From Acidobacteriota bacterium (GTDB lineage: Bacteria; Acidobacteriota; Holophagae; Holophagales; Holophagaceae), in contig JACPUT010000018.1 of the NCBI GenBank assembly GCA_016192145.1, positions 402,772 to 466,771 on the forward strand: a stretch of DNA of 64,000 bases. Direction: 5' to 3'. A model generated the notes under the pieces. That model was not told the origin of the DNA and did not search any database. It saw nothing but the letters and a program-made list of their open reading frames with translations. Shown here piece after piece: positions 27,138 through 34,517 of this stretch. The translations under genes and the position numbers were made by a program. Numbering within the stretch: position 1 is the stretch's first letter; each line of letters opens with the position of its first letter.

Positions 27138-28709
27138 ATGCGCCTTCCCTCCCTCCTGATCGCACTCGCCCTGGGTACGGGCCTCTTCGCGCAACCTGCA
27201 CCCATCCGGGTGGTGGGAAGCGAGCTGGATGGGATCAATCCCCTGCTCATCTTCAACGAAGACCAGATCCCCCCCATCGATCTCGTGTTCGATCGCCTGG
27301 TCACCATGGATGCCCAGGGCACCTTCCTTCCAGAGATCCTGGAGCGCTGGGAGCTTTCCTCGGACCTTCGCCAGGCCACCCTGGTGGTTCGGCCGGGTCT
27401 CACATGGCAGGATGGCCACCCGCTCGATGCGGAGGACATCCTCTACACCTGGAACCTCATCCGATCGCCCCGGATGATCGAGGTCAGCGACAACTTCGGC
27501 CGTTGGATCCCTTCCATGGTCAAGGTGGGGCCCCTCACCCTGAAAGTGACCTCCGAGTTGCCGATGGCCACCCTACTGGCCGAGCTCTATAACTTCATCC
27601 CCGTTCCGAAGCACCTCTACCGGGCCGTGGTCGATCCCGCCAAACACGCTTTCAATTGGGCTCCCGTGGGCTCAGGGCCCTTCAAGGTCCTCCCGGGTGC
27701 GAATCCAAAAGAGGTGCGCCTGGTGCGATGGGAGGGCTATCGCGGCATTCACCCGGGGCAGGCTCCTGGATTCCTGTTCAAGGCCCTCGAGACGGGATTT
27801 GTTCCCGCGATGCTTGCCGGCGGGGGCGACTTCTTCACCTATACGGGGGATTGGCTGAGCAACTACCTGCTGCGAAAGGGGGCCGTGGGGCAGGGCAAGC
27901 TGGTCGCCTACAACACGGTCCAGGATGGCTTCAGCGCCTTGTGGATTAACTGCGATCCGAAGCGCAGCGTTCTCTCGGACGTCAGGATGCGGCAGGCGCT
28001 CGCGAATCTCGTTCCTTTCGAGGAATACGCCCGGCAGCGGGCGGTGCGGCCCATCCAGGTGGCGAACAGTGTTTGGCACCCCCTCTCGTGGGCCTTCGAT
28101 CCCTCCCCGAAACCCCTTCCCAAACGCGGGCTCGCCCTGCAGTTGCTGGATCAGGGGGGATGGAAGCTGGGCCCAAAAGGCTGGCGGCAGAACGCTCAAG
28201 GCAAGGAGCTGATCCTCTCCCTGATCATGTCCGGGTCCCTCAACAGGAGCCCCCTCGTTCGCAAATGGGTGGAGTCCCTGCAGAGCGCGGGCATCCGCGT
28301 GGACCTTCAGGAAGTCAGCGGCAACCAGGCGCTCAAGGCCCAGGTCGAGGGGCGCGGGGATATCTGGCTCAGCGGCTGGGTGAACAATGGGCCCGATCCC
28401 AGCGGGGACCGCCTTCTGTACACCAGCGAAGGGATCCTGAGCCACACCAACTTCATGGGTTACCAGAACCCCGAGGTAGACCGGCTGTTCGAGGTGGGCC
28501 GACATGAGGTGGACCTGGACGCCCGCAAGGCGATCTACCACCGGATCAACCAGATCCTCTTCCGGGACCGCCCTCTCATCTTGCTGGAGTACAACCCCGC
28601 TTACGCCATCACCTCGAAGGAACTGAAAGGCGTGGCCTTCAGCTCCCGGGGGGTGCACTACGGTTTCATCCCCGGCATCCGGGGGTGGAGGCTGGAGCCG
28701 GGTTCCTGA
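27138..28709 (+). CDS. Peptide/nickel ABC transporter substrate-binding protein (family 5)
   Basis: A 523-residue periplasmic binding protein of the OppA/DppA class. Seen: signal peptide MRLPSLLIALALGTGLFA, then LDGINPLLIFNEDQIPPIDLVFDRLV, LTWQDGHPLDAEDILYTWNLI and the C-terminal YHRINQILFRDRPLILLEYNPAYAI. No lipobox. ATG 27138 follows GGGGT; GTG 27135 is adjacent. No permease or ATPase genes are nearby, so it is an orphan here. It ends before a shared hairpin with the convergent WYL gene. Confidence 0.88.
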   Translation: MRLPSLLIALALGTGLFAQPAPIRVVGSELDGINPLLIFNEDQIPPIDLVFDRLVTMDAQGTFLPEILERWELSSDLRQATLVVRPGLTWQDGHPLDAEDILYTWNLIRSPRMIEVSDNFGRWIPSMVKVGPLTLKVTSELPMATLLAELYNFIPVPKHLYRAVVDPAKHAFNWAPVGSGPFKVLPGANPKEVRLVRWEGYRGIHPGQAPGFLFKALETGFVPAMLAGGGDFFTYTGDWLSNYLLRKGAVGQGKLVAYNTVQDGFSALWINCDPKRSVLSDVRMRQALANLVPFEEYARQRAVRPIQVANSVWHPLSWAFDPSPKPLPKRGLALQLLDQGGWKLGPKGWRQNAQGKELILSLIMSGSLNRSPLVRKWVESLQSAGIRVDLQEVSGNQALKAQVEGRGDIWLSGWVNNGPDPSGDRLLYTSEGILSHTNFMGYQNPEVDRLFEVGRHEVDLDARKAIYHRINQILFRDRPLILLEYNPAYAITSKELKGVAFSSRGVHYGFIPGIRGWRLEPGS

Positions 28710-28728
28710 CAATCAGGGGCTCCCACGA

Positions 28729-28756
28729 AAACGGCCGCCCGGGAAGGCGGCCGTTT
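28729..28756. terminator. Hairpin between convergent genes
   Basis: Perfect 11-bp stem AAACGGCCGCC (28729-28739) / GGCGGCCGTTT (28746-28756), 6-base loop; A and T ends make it usable on both strands, for the binding-protein gene and the WYL gene. Confidence 0.8.
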
Positions 28757-28782
28757 CCAAGGATGGCCCGAGCCAGCTAGAT

Positions 28783-29856
28783 CTAGAGCCGCTCGACGCG
28801 GACTTCGACCTTCGAAGTGCCGCGGACTTCCTCCCGGCGGGGCCGCTCCTCATGTTCCTCGCGGCGGGGGCGGTCATGGCGGGGGCGGTCTTCGCGTTCC
28901 GGCCGGGCCTCGCGTTCAGGCCGGGGTTCGCGCTCGGGCCTGGGTTCGTGCCGAGGGGCCGCGACTGCGGGCTTGGCCAGTTCCTTCCCGGCCCAGGCGG
29001 AAGCCACCTGGCGCAGGCGGTCTACGAGGCGCTGGGGCTCCTGCACGGTGATGCCGTCGCCGAACTGCATGGCCCAGCGCGCGATGGCACGGAGGTCCGT
29101 GGCGGTGAAGGTGGCGAGGGCCTTGCCATCCTCCTGCTCCTTGAGCTGGAACTGGGGGAAGGCGGGGGGCGCCTGCTTCACGGCGAACACCCACTGCTTG
29201 TGCAGGAGGGCCTTCACGGGGATGGGTTCGCCGCCCAGCCAGCCGCCGATCTGGTTGCCGGGGGTGCCCTCCGCGTAGGGGCCCTGGGCGGCGCGGCCGA
29301 CGCCTTCCACCTCGTTCACCTCGGCGAAGAGATCCAGGCGGTGGTGGCGTTCGGCGTTGTAGCGGCGATCCCATCCGAACACGAACCAGGCCTGGGAGAG
29401 GGCGTCGTAGGTGAGCTGGCGGGGTTCGAAGGTGCGGGGGGCGTTGGCGTCCTGATCCTTGAAGATCAGCTCCACGGGGCGGTTTTCGCGGATGGCGGCG
29501 AGCAGGGCGGGGAAGGGGAAGGCCAGCGGGTCCCCACTGGGGGCGGGGGCCTCGGTCTTCTTCACGCCGTCCTTCGGCCGATGGGCCTCCGCTTCCTGCT
29601 CCGGCCTGGCCTTGGCGGCCTTGGGCTTCGCCTCCACGGCGGGCTCGGGCGCGACGGGGACTTCAGCCAGGGGCTCTTTGGCGGCGGCCTTCCTGCTGGT
29701 CTTCTTAACGGCCTCGGCGGCGGTTTCCGCCTTCGGAGCCTTGGCGGCGGCCTTCTTAGCGGGTGCCTTCACAGCCTCCGCCTCGATCTTGGCCTTCACG
29801 GCCTTCTTGGGCTTGGCTTCTGAAGGAGCGGTCTTGGGGGTGCGCTTGATGGCCAT
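28783..29856 (-). CDS. WYL-domain protein with histone-like N-terminal and Arg/Glu-rich C-terminal tails
   Basis: A 357-residue protein in three parts. Residues 1-105 are Lys/Ala-rich (KKAAAKAPKAE type, like bacterial histone H1-like tails). The middle, about 110-275, resembles a WYL ligand-binding domain (LLAAIRENRPVELIFKDQDA ... LTYDALSQAWFVFGWDRRYN). The C-terminal about 60 residues are repeats of (P)REREPRPERE type. No helix-turn-helix is visible, unlike normal WYL regulators. Possibly a nucleic-acid-binding, ligand-sensing protein; this is inference from composition. ATG 29856 is the only start at the frame's head. Confidence 0.7.
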   Translation of the reverse strand: MAIKRTPKTAPSEAKPKKAVKAKIEAEAVKAPAKKAAAKAPKAETAAEAVKKTSRKAAAKEPLAEVPVAPEPAVEAKPKAAKARPEQEAEAHRPKDGVKKTEAPAPSGDPLAFPFPALLAAIRENRPVELIFKDQDANAPRTFEPRQLTYDALSQAWFVFGWDRRYNAERHHRLDLFAEVNEVEGVGRAAQGPYAEGTPGNQIGGWLGGEPIPVKALLHKQWVFAVKQAPPAFPQFQLKEQEDGKALATFTATDLRAIARWAMQFGDGITVQEPQRLVDRLRQVASAWAGKELAKPAVAAPRHEPRPEREPRPEREARPEREDRPRHDRPRREEHEERPRREEVRGTSKVEVRVERL

Positions 29857-29905
29857 GGGGGAACTCCAGCTTCATCTTCACCCAGCGGGCGTCAACCGTC
29901 CAACG

Positions 29906-30841
29906 TCAGGATGTGGCCCGTGGGTGCATCCGGTCGTAGAGCTCCTTCAGCCGGGCCCGGTGCACATGGGTGTAGATCTGCGTGGTGCTGATGTCCGCAT
30001 GTCCGAGCATGGCCTGCACGGCCCGCAGGTCGGCCCCATGATCGAGCAGGTGGGTGGCGAAGGCGTGCCGCATGACATGGGGGCTGACGCGCTCCGAGGG
30101 CACGCCGGCCTTGATGGCGTAGGCCTTCACGAGCCGCCAGAGCTGCTGCCGGCTGAGGCCATCCCCGTGACGGCCCACGAAGAGCGCATCCGACCGGGGT
30201 TTGAAACCGGGCCGCACCGCCAGCCAGGCTCGCAGCCAGGAAGCCGCGGAATCCCCGAAGGGGATGAGCCGCTCCTTCCGCCCCTTGCCCATCACCTTCA
30301 GAAAGCCCTGGTCCAGGAACACGGAAAGCGCCGGCAACTCGGCCAGTTCGCTCACCCGAAGGCCGGATGCGTAGAGCAGCTCCAGCCAGGCGCGGTCGCG
30401 GATGCCCAAGGGAGTTCCGGTATCGGGCGCGGAGAGGATGGCTTCCACGCTGATCTCGCTGAGGGTCTTCGGCAACCGGCGGGGCGGGCGCGGAGCCTTG
30501 ACGACGGCTTCCGGGCCCACCGCACCCTCGCCCTCCAGGCGGAGAAAGGCGAGGAGGGAGCGCAGGCTGCTGCCCATGCGGGCGAGGCTGCGGCTGGCCT
30601 TGCCCAGGGTCTGCTGATGGACGAGAAAGGCGTTGACGTCCTCCCGCCCGAGGTCGGAGGGAGGGCGATTCCGATCACAAGCCCACGCGGCAAGCTGATG
30701 GAGATCCGATAGATATCCTTCGGCCGTGCGGGGACTCAGGCCCCTCTCCACCACCAGATGGGTGCGGAGCTCCCGGAGGCTGGGGCCCCACCCCAGAGGC
30801 CAACCGTGTTCGGGCTCAAGGATTTCCTTCGGGCGGGGCAT
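29906..30841 (-). CDS. Tyrosine recombinase, XerC/XerD type
   Basis: A 311-residue site-specific recombinase for chromosome dimer resolution. Seen: N-terminal SAM-like domain (LRTHLVVERGLSPRTAEGYLSDL), catalytic Arg in ASGLRVSEL, HxxR in HVMRHAFATHLL, and HxxxT...Y in LGHADISTTQIYTHV. Full length for the family. The start codon lies directly against a MITE-like element, and there is no Shine-Dalgarno sequence upstream of ATG 30841, so the native leader may have been replaced by the insertion. XerC versus XerD cannot be decided here. Confidence 0.88.
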   Translation of the reverse strand: MPRPKEILEPEHGWPLGWGPSLRELRTHLVVERGLSPRTAEGYLSDLHQLAAWACDRNRPPSDLGREDVNAFLVHQQTLGKASRSLARMGSSLRSLLAFLRLEGEGAVGPEAVVKAPRPPRRLPKTLSEISVEAILSAPDTGTPLGIRDRAWLELLYASGLRVSELAELPALSVFLDQGFLKVMGKGRKERLIPFGDSAASWLRAWLAVRPGFKPRSDALFVGRHGDGLSRQQLWRLVKAYAIKAGVPSERVSPHVMRHAFATHLLDHGADLRAVQAMLGHADISTTQIYTHVHRARLKELYDRMHPRATS

Positions 30842-30842
30842 G

Positions 30843-31114
30843 GGGGCCTGGGAAGCAATAAATCTTACGATCGCGAAGGGCGCCGACCGAGGCAGGCCAG
30901 GCAGGCGAGGCTAAGCGTAGCGGGACTACGAGTGCCGAGCCTAACGCCGCATGGCGAGAGTCGCCGCCCTTCGCCCGGAGGGTAGGTGGCTCTCCGCGCC
31001 CCCAGCATCGTCGGCCATCTTGTCCCTAGGCACCACTAGGGCCTGCGACGCCCTTCTTGCTGGATGACGTGGATAGCCACCTACGATTGTAAGATTTATT
31101 GCTTCCCAGGCCCC
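30843..31114. mobile_element. MITE-like element with 31-bp terminal inverted repeats
   Basis: A 272-bp element. Terminal arms 30843-30873 and 31084-31114 match at 30 of 31 positions (ends GGGGCCTGGGAAGCAATAAA). Two nested hairpins fill the inside: GCGAAGGGCG (30873-30882) with CGCCCTTCGC (30965-30974), and GTAGGTGGCT (30982-30991) with AGCCACCTAC (31075-31084). No transposase and no clear target-site duplication. Reading frames through it are not protein-like. It may be a non-autonomous transposon or a mobile structured RNA element. Confidence 0.75.
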
Positions 31115-31144
31115 TTGGGGATGGCCTCATATGGGATTCCTATT

Positions 31145-31172
31145 TTGCACACGGCCTGCCGCGTGGTAGGTT
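31145..31172 (+). promoter_or_regulatory. Possible acpP promoter
   Basis: TTGCAC (31145-31150), 16-base spacer, TAGGTT (31167-31172), 28 bases before the acpP start and just outside the mobile element. Weak -10 match. Confidence 0.35.
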
Positions 31173-31200
31173 CTTCAGGTTCGCTTTCAAGGAGCCACCG

Positions 31201-31437
31201 ATGTCTGACGTCCGCAAGAAGGTCATTGCGATCATTGCCGAACAGCTGGCCAAGCCCGAGGATTCCATCCAGGAGACCAGCCACTTCGTGGATGATCTCG
31301 GTGCCGACAGCCTCGACACCGTCGAGATCATCATGGCGATCGAGGAGGCTTTCGGTCTCGAGATCCCCGAAAGCGAGCAGGAGAAGATCCGCACCGTCGG
31401 CGATGCGATCTCCTACATCGAGAAGCACTCCAAGTAA
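31201..31437 (+). CDS. acpP: Acyl carrier protein
   Basis: A 78-residue acidic carrier of fatty-acid intermediates. Seen: the 4'-phosphopantetheine serine in DDLGADSLDTVEIIMAIEE and a typical C-terminus (TVGDAISYIEKHSK). ATG 31201 has AAGGAG seven bases upstream; the frame is open further back but into the mobile element. fabF follows on the same strand after a hairpin, the usual acpP-fabF pairing. Confidence 0.97.
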   Translation: MSDVRKKVIAIIAEQLAKPEDSIQETSHFVDDLGADSLDTVEIIMAIEEAFGLEIPESEQEKIRTVGDAISYIEKHSK

Positions 31438-31451
31438 CCCTCCTGTAAATT

Positions 31452-31481
31452 GAAGCGCCGCGGCCTGGGTCGCGGCGCTTC
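31452..31481 (+). terminator. Hairpin between acpP and fabF
   Basis: Stem GAAGCGCCGCG (31452-31462) / CGCGGCGCTTC (31471-31481) with an 8-base loop. Few T residues follow, so it may attenuate rather than terminate, raising acpP mRNA over fabF. Confidence 0.55.
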
Positions 31482-31534
31482 GCGTTTAGGAACCTGCCTA
31501 ACCCCTGGTAGGATGAAGGCTTCGAGGTGAAGTG

Positions 31535-32785
31535 ATGTCCTCTTTGAACCGTCGTCGCGTCGTCATCACGGGCATGGGCACCGTGAACCCCTGCGGGCTT
31601 ACCGTGGGCGAGACCTGGGACAACCTCCTCGCCGGCCGCAGTGGCATCTCCACCGTGGATCGTTTCGATGCCAGTGAGTATGCCTGCCGCATCGCCGGGT
31701 CCGTGAAGGGGTACAACCCCGACCTGTTCATCGATAAGAAGGAACAGAAGAAGATGGACCTCTTCATCCAGTACGCCCTCGGCGCCGCCGCCGAGGCCTG
31801 GGTGGACGCGGGCTACGAGGGCGTCGAGCTGACCAAGGCCGAGCGGGAGCGCTTCGGCACCTACATCGGCAGCGGCATCGGCGGCCTCAACACCATCTGG
31901 GAGGAGGCCAACGGGTTCCGAGGGCCCCGTCGCATCAGCCCCTTCTTCATCCCCAGCCTCATCGTGAACCTGGCCAGCGGGTTCGCCAGCATCAAGTACG
32001 GCCTTCAGGGCCCCAACAGCGCCGTGGCCACGGCCTGCGCCACGGGTACCCACGCCATCGGCGACGCGGCCCGCCTGATCATGCACGGCTACGCCGACCG
32101 CATGCTCACCGGCGGCGCGGACTCCGTGATCAACCCCCTGGGCTTGGGCGGCTTCGCCGCCATGCGTGCCCTCTCCACCCGCAATGATGCCCCCGAACAG
32201 GCCAGCCGCCCCTTCGATACAGGCCGGGACGGCTTCGTCATGGGCGAGGGCGCCGGCATCGTGATCCTCGAGGAGTACGAGCTCGCGAAGGCCCGCGGCG
32301 CGAAGATCTACGCCGAGGTCGTCGGCTACGGCATGAGCGGTGACGCCCACCACATCACCTCCCCCAGCGAGGACGGCGACGGCCCCAAGCGCGTCATGCG
32401 AGCCGCCATCGAGGATGCTGGCATTTCCGTGGAGCAGATCGCGTACGTGAATGCCCATGGGACGAGCACGCCAGCCGGCGACAAGCTGGAGTGCCTGGCC
32501 ATCAAGGCCGTCTTCGGCGACCACGCCAAGAAGCTCAAAGTGAGCTCCACGAAATCCATGCACGGCCACCTGCTGGGAGCCGCCGGGGCCCTGGAGAGCA
32601 TCGTCTGCGCAAAGGTCATCCACACGGGGGAAATCCCCCCCACCATCAACGTGGTGGACCAGGACCCCGCCTGCGATCTGGACGTCACCCCCAACACGAA
32701 GGGGCGCTTCGAGGGCGAGTATGTGCTGAACAACAACTTCGGCTTCGGCGGCACCAACGCCTGTGTGGTGCTGAGGAAGCTCTGA
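31535..32785 (+). CDS. fabF: Beta-ketoacyl-ACP synthase II FabF
   Basis: A 416-residue condensing enzyme that elongates acyl-ACP with malonyl-ACP. Seen: RRVVITGMGTVNPCG start, nucleophile in VATACATGTHAIG, first histidine in VNAHGTSTPAGD, conserved lysine region SSTKSMHGHLLGAAGA with the second histidine, and terminal NNNFGFGGTNACVVLRK. ATG 31535 (GTG 31532 directly precedes) with GAGGTG upstream. Confidence 0.97.
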   Translation: MSSLNRRRVVITGMGTVNPCGLTVGETWDNLLAGRSGISTVDRFDASEYACRIAGSVKGYNPDLFIDKKEQKKMDLFIQYALGAAAEAWVDAGYEGVELTKAERERFGTYIGSGIGGLNTIWEEANGFRGPRRISPFFIPSLIVNLASGFASIKYGLQGPNSAVATACATGTHAIGDAARLIMHGYADRMLTGGADSVINPLGLGGFAAMRALSTRNDAPEQASRPFDTGRDGFVMGEGAGIVILEEYELAKARGAKIYAEVVGYGMSGDAHHITSPSEDGDGPKRVMRAAIEDAGISVEQIAYVNAHGTSTPAGDKLECLAIKAVFGDHAKKLKVSSTKSMHGHLLGAAGALESIVCAKVIHTGEIPPTINVVDQDPACDLDVTPNTKGRFEGEYVLNNNFGFGGTNACVVLRKL

Positions 32786-32811
32786 TTCCCGGGCCAGGAC
32801 TGAATGGATGG

Positions 32812-32852
32812 AGGGCGGAAGGGGGCTGTGTGCCCTGCTTCCGCCCTTCCTT
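32812..32852 (+). terminator. Intrinsic terminator after fabF
   Basis: Stem AGGGCGGAAG (32812-32821) / CTTCCGCCCT (32838-32847), with an inner GGGC/GCCC pairing, followed by a short T-rich stretch. Confidence 0.65.
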
Positions 32853-32867
32853 TCGAGGTTTCGGCGG

Positions 32868-32940
32868 GTCGAAAAATATAAAAAATCGGATCCGAAAAAT
32901 AATTACTTGAAAAATTAATACAAAAACACCAAAAATTAGT
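32868..32940 (+). promoter_or_regulatory. A/T-rich leader and promoter region of glnA
   Basis: About 70 bases of strikingly A/T-rich sequence (runs such as AAAAATATAAAAAATC and AAAAATTAATAC) in otherwise GC-rich DNA, ending 45 bases before glnA. It is the natural place for the glnA promoter, but I cannot pick a single -35/-10 pair with confidence. Confidence 0.4.
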
Positions 32941-32985
32941 TCAGCGAGGTTGTAGCCGGTGCTGCACCCGCCTTTGGAGGCTTCC

Positions 32986-34422
32986 ATGGCGAACGTTGGA
33001 CTTCGGGACTTTCTGGAAATCCCTTACGACGAGCTCGAGCAGCTGAACCTCAAGGCGAAGCAGCAGCGCCTGGATCGGGTTCCCGTCGAGCAGATCCGCG
33101 AGGAGCGGATGAAGTACCTCGAGGGCGAGAAGCGGATCAAAGCCGTGACGGTCTGCTTCACCGACATCGAAGGCCGGCTCCACATGCTGGACTACGACAA
33201 GAAATTCCTTCTGAAGTCCTATGACAACCTCACCTTTGATGGTTCCTCCATCCGCGGCTTCTCCGCCCAGGCCGAGAGCGACCTGCGCCTCGTCATCGAC
33301 TGGCCCGCCTTCTACTGGCTGCCCAGCGACGTCTTTGGGCCCGGGAAGGTCCTCGTCTTCGGCAACGTCCTGAATCAGGATGGCTCCCCCTTCATCGCCG
33401 ACATGCGGGCCCGCCTCCATGCCTACACCGACAAGATGTTCGCCGAGACGGGCACCATCCTGAACGCCGCCAACGAGGTGGAGGGCTTCCTCTTCAAGGG
33501 GTTGGACGCCGAGCGCCATTTCCATGAGACGGGCGCCTTCGAGTACGTCTCCACGGGCGGCTACTACCACAGCCTCCCCGGGGACCCCCTTCGCCAGTTC
33601 ATCGACACCGCCGCCGAGGTGCAGCGTGCCATGGGCTTCGGCAACGAGAAGGATCACCCCGAGGTGGCCCCCTCCCAGTTCGAGATGAACTACACCTATG
33701 CCGAAGTGAACATCGCGGCCGACCAGGTGCAGCTCTACAAGCTCCTGTCCCGCCAGGTGGCCGCCCGCATGGGCATGACCGCCTCCTTCCTGCCCAAGCC
33801 CGTGGTGGGCGTGAACGGCAACGGGATGCACACCAACATCTCCATCGCGAAGGACGGCAAAAACCTGTTCTTCAAGAAGGATGGCAAGGACGGCCTCTCC
33901 GACATGGCCTGGGACTTCACCAACCGCATCCTCGCCAACGCCACGGACCTCTGCCTGATCCTGAACCCCAGCGTGAACGCCTACCGCCGCTTGGATCCCC
34001 ATTTCGAGGCCCCCAACCAGATCAAGGTGAGCCCCACGGATCGCGGCTCCATGATCCGCATCCCCACCGGCAATGAAAAGTCCACCCGGGTGGAAGTGCG
34101 CTCCATCGGGCCCGACGCGAACCCCTACATGATCTACTACACCCTGCTGCGCACCGGCCTTGAGGGCCCCCAGCTGGAAGTGGACGAGGCCAAGCGCGCC
34201 CGCACCCGCTTCCTGCCCGACAACATCTTCGACGCCATCCGCCTCTTCAAGGGCAGCAAGTTCATGGCCGAAGTGCTGAGCGAAGGCGTCCACGAGAAGT
34301 TCGCGGACATCAAGATGGCCCAGGCGGAGCGCTGCCCCAAGGCCCTCGGAACCCGCGTGAAGGAAGGCGAGATCATGTTCCACCATGAGGTCACCAACCA
34401 GTACCTCTGGAACCAGTTCTAA
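32986..34422 (+). CDS. glnA: Glutamine synthetase family protein (GS type I fold)
   Basis: A 478-residue ATP-dependent gamma-glutamyl ligase. Seen: N-terminal beta-grasp segment (VTVCFTDIEGRLHMLDYDKK), FDGSSIRGF, AANEVEGFLF (EVE metal site), GNGMHTNISI, and NQIKVSPTDRGSMIRIP followed by RVEVRSIGPDANPYM. The adenylylation-site Tyr motif of enteric GlnA (NLYDL) is not visible, and the C-terminus diverges. ATG 32986 has GGAGG five bases upstream. An aldehyde dehydrogenase and an FAD oxidoreductase follow, a set seen with the PuuA-type gamma-glutamylamine ligases, so the substrate may be an amine rather than ammonia. Confidence 0.82.
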   Translation: MANVGLRDFLEIPYDELEQLNLKAKQQRLDRVPVEQIREERMKYLEGEKRIKAVTVCFTDIEGRLHMLDYDKKFLLKSYDNLTFDGSSIRGFSAQAESDLRLVIDWPAFYWLPSDVFGPGKVLVFGNVLNQDGSPFIADMRARLHAYTDKMFAETGTILNAANEVEGFLFKGLDAERHFHETGAFEYVSTGGYYHSLPGDPLRQFIDTAAEVQRAMGFGNEKDHPEVAPSQFEMNYTYAEVNIAADQVQLYKLLSRQVAARMGMTASFLPKPVVGVNGNGMHTNISIAKDGKNLFFKKDGKDGLSDMAWDFTNRILANATDLCLILNPSVNAYRRLDPHFEAPNQIKVSPTDRGSMIRIPTGNEKSTRVEVRSIGPDANPYMIYYTLLRTGLEGPQLEVDEAKRARTRFLPDNIFDAIRLFKGSKFMAEVLSEGVHEKFADIKMAQAERCPKALGTRVKEGEIMFHHEVTNQYLWNQF

Positions 34423-34431
34423 AAGGGTTTC

Positions 34432-34502
34432 ACCACCAAGACACCAAGAAAAGCAGAGAACAGGAGGGCCGGTTCTTTTGCTTTTCTTGGTGTCTTGGTG
34501 GT
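34432..34502. repeat. Perfect intergenic palindrome (family B, CACCAAGACACCAAG core)
   Basis: Perfect 24-bp arms 34432-34455 and 34479-34502 (core CCACCAAGACACCAAGAAAA) around a 23-base loop, filling the gap between the convergent glnA and aldehyde dehydrogenase genes. It probably also terminates transcription. A diverged copy lies at 37591. Confidence 0.8.
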
Positions 34503-34517
34503 TATTCGTTTCTCGCC

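Noticed and set aside
30758..30985. Short plus-strand reading frames across the MITE-like element
   Set aside because: They run through the antisense of xer and the hairpins and lack ribosome sites or protein-like sequence.
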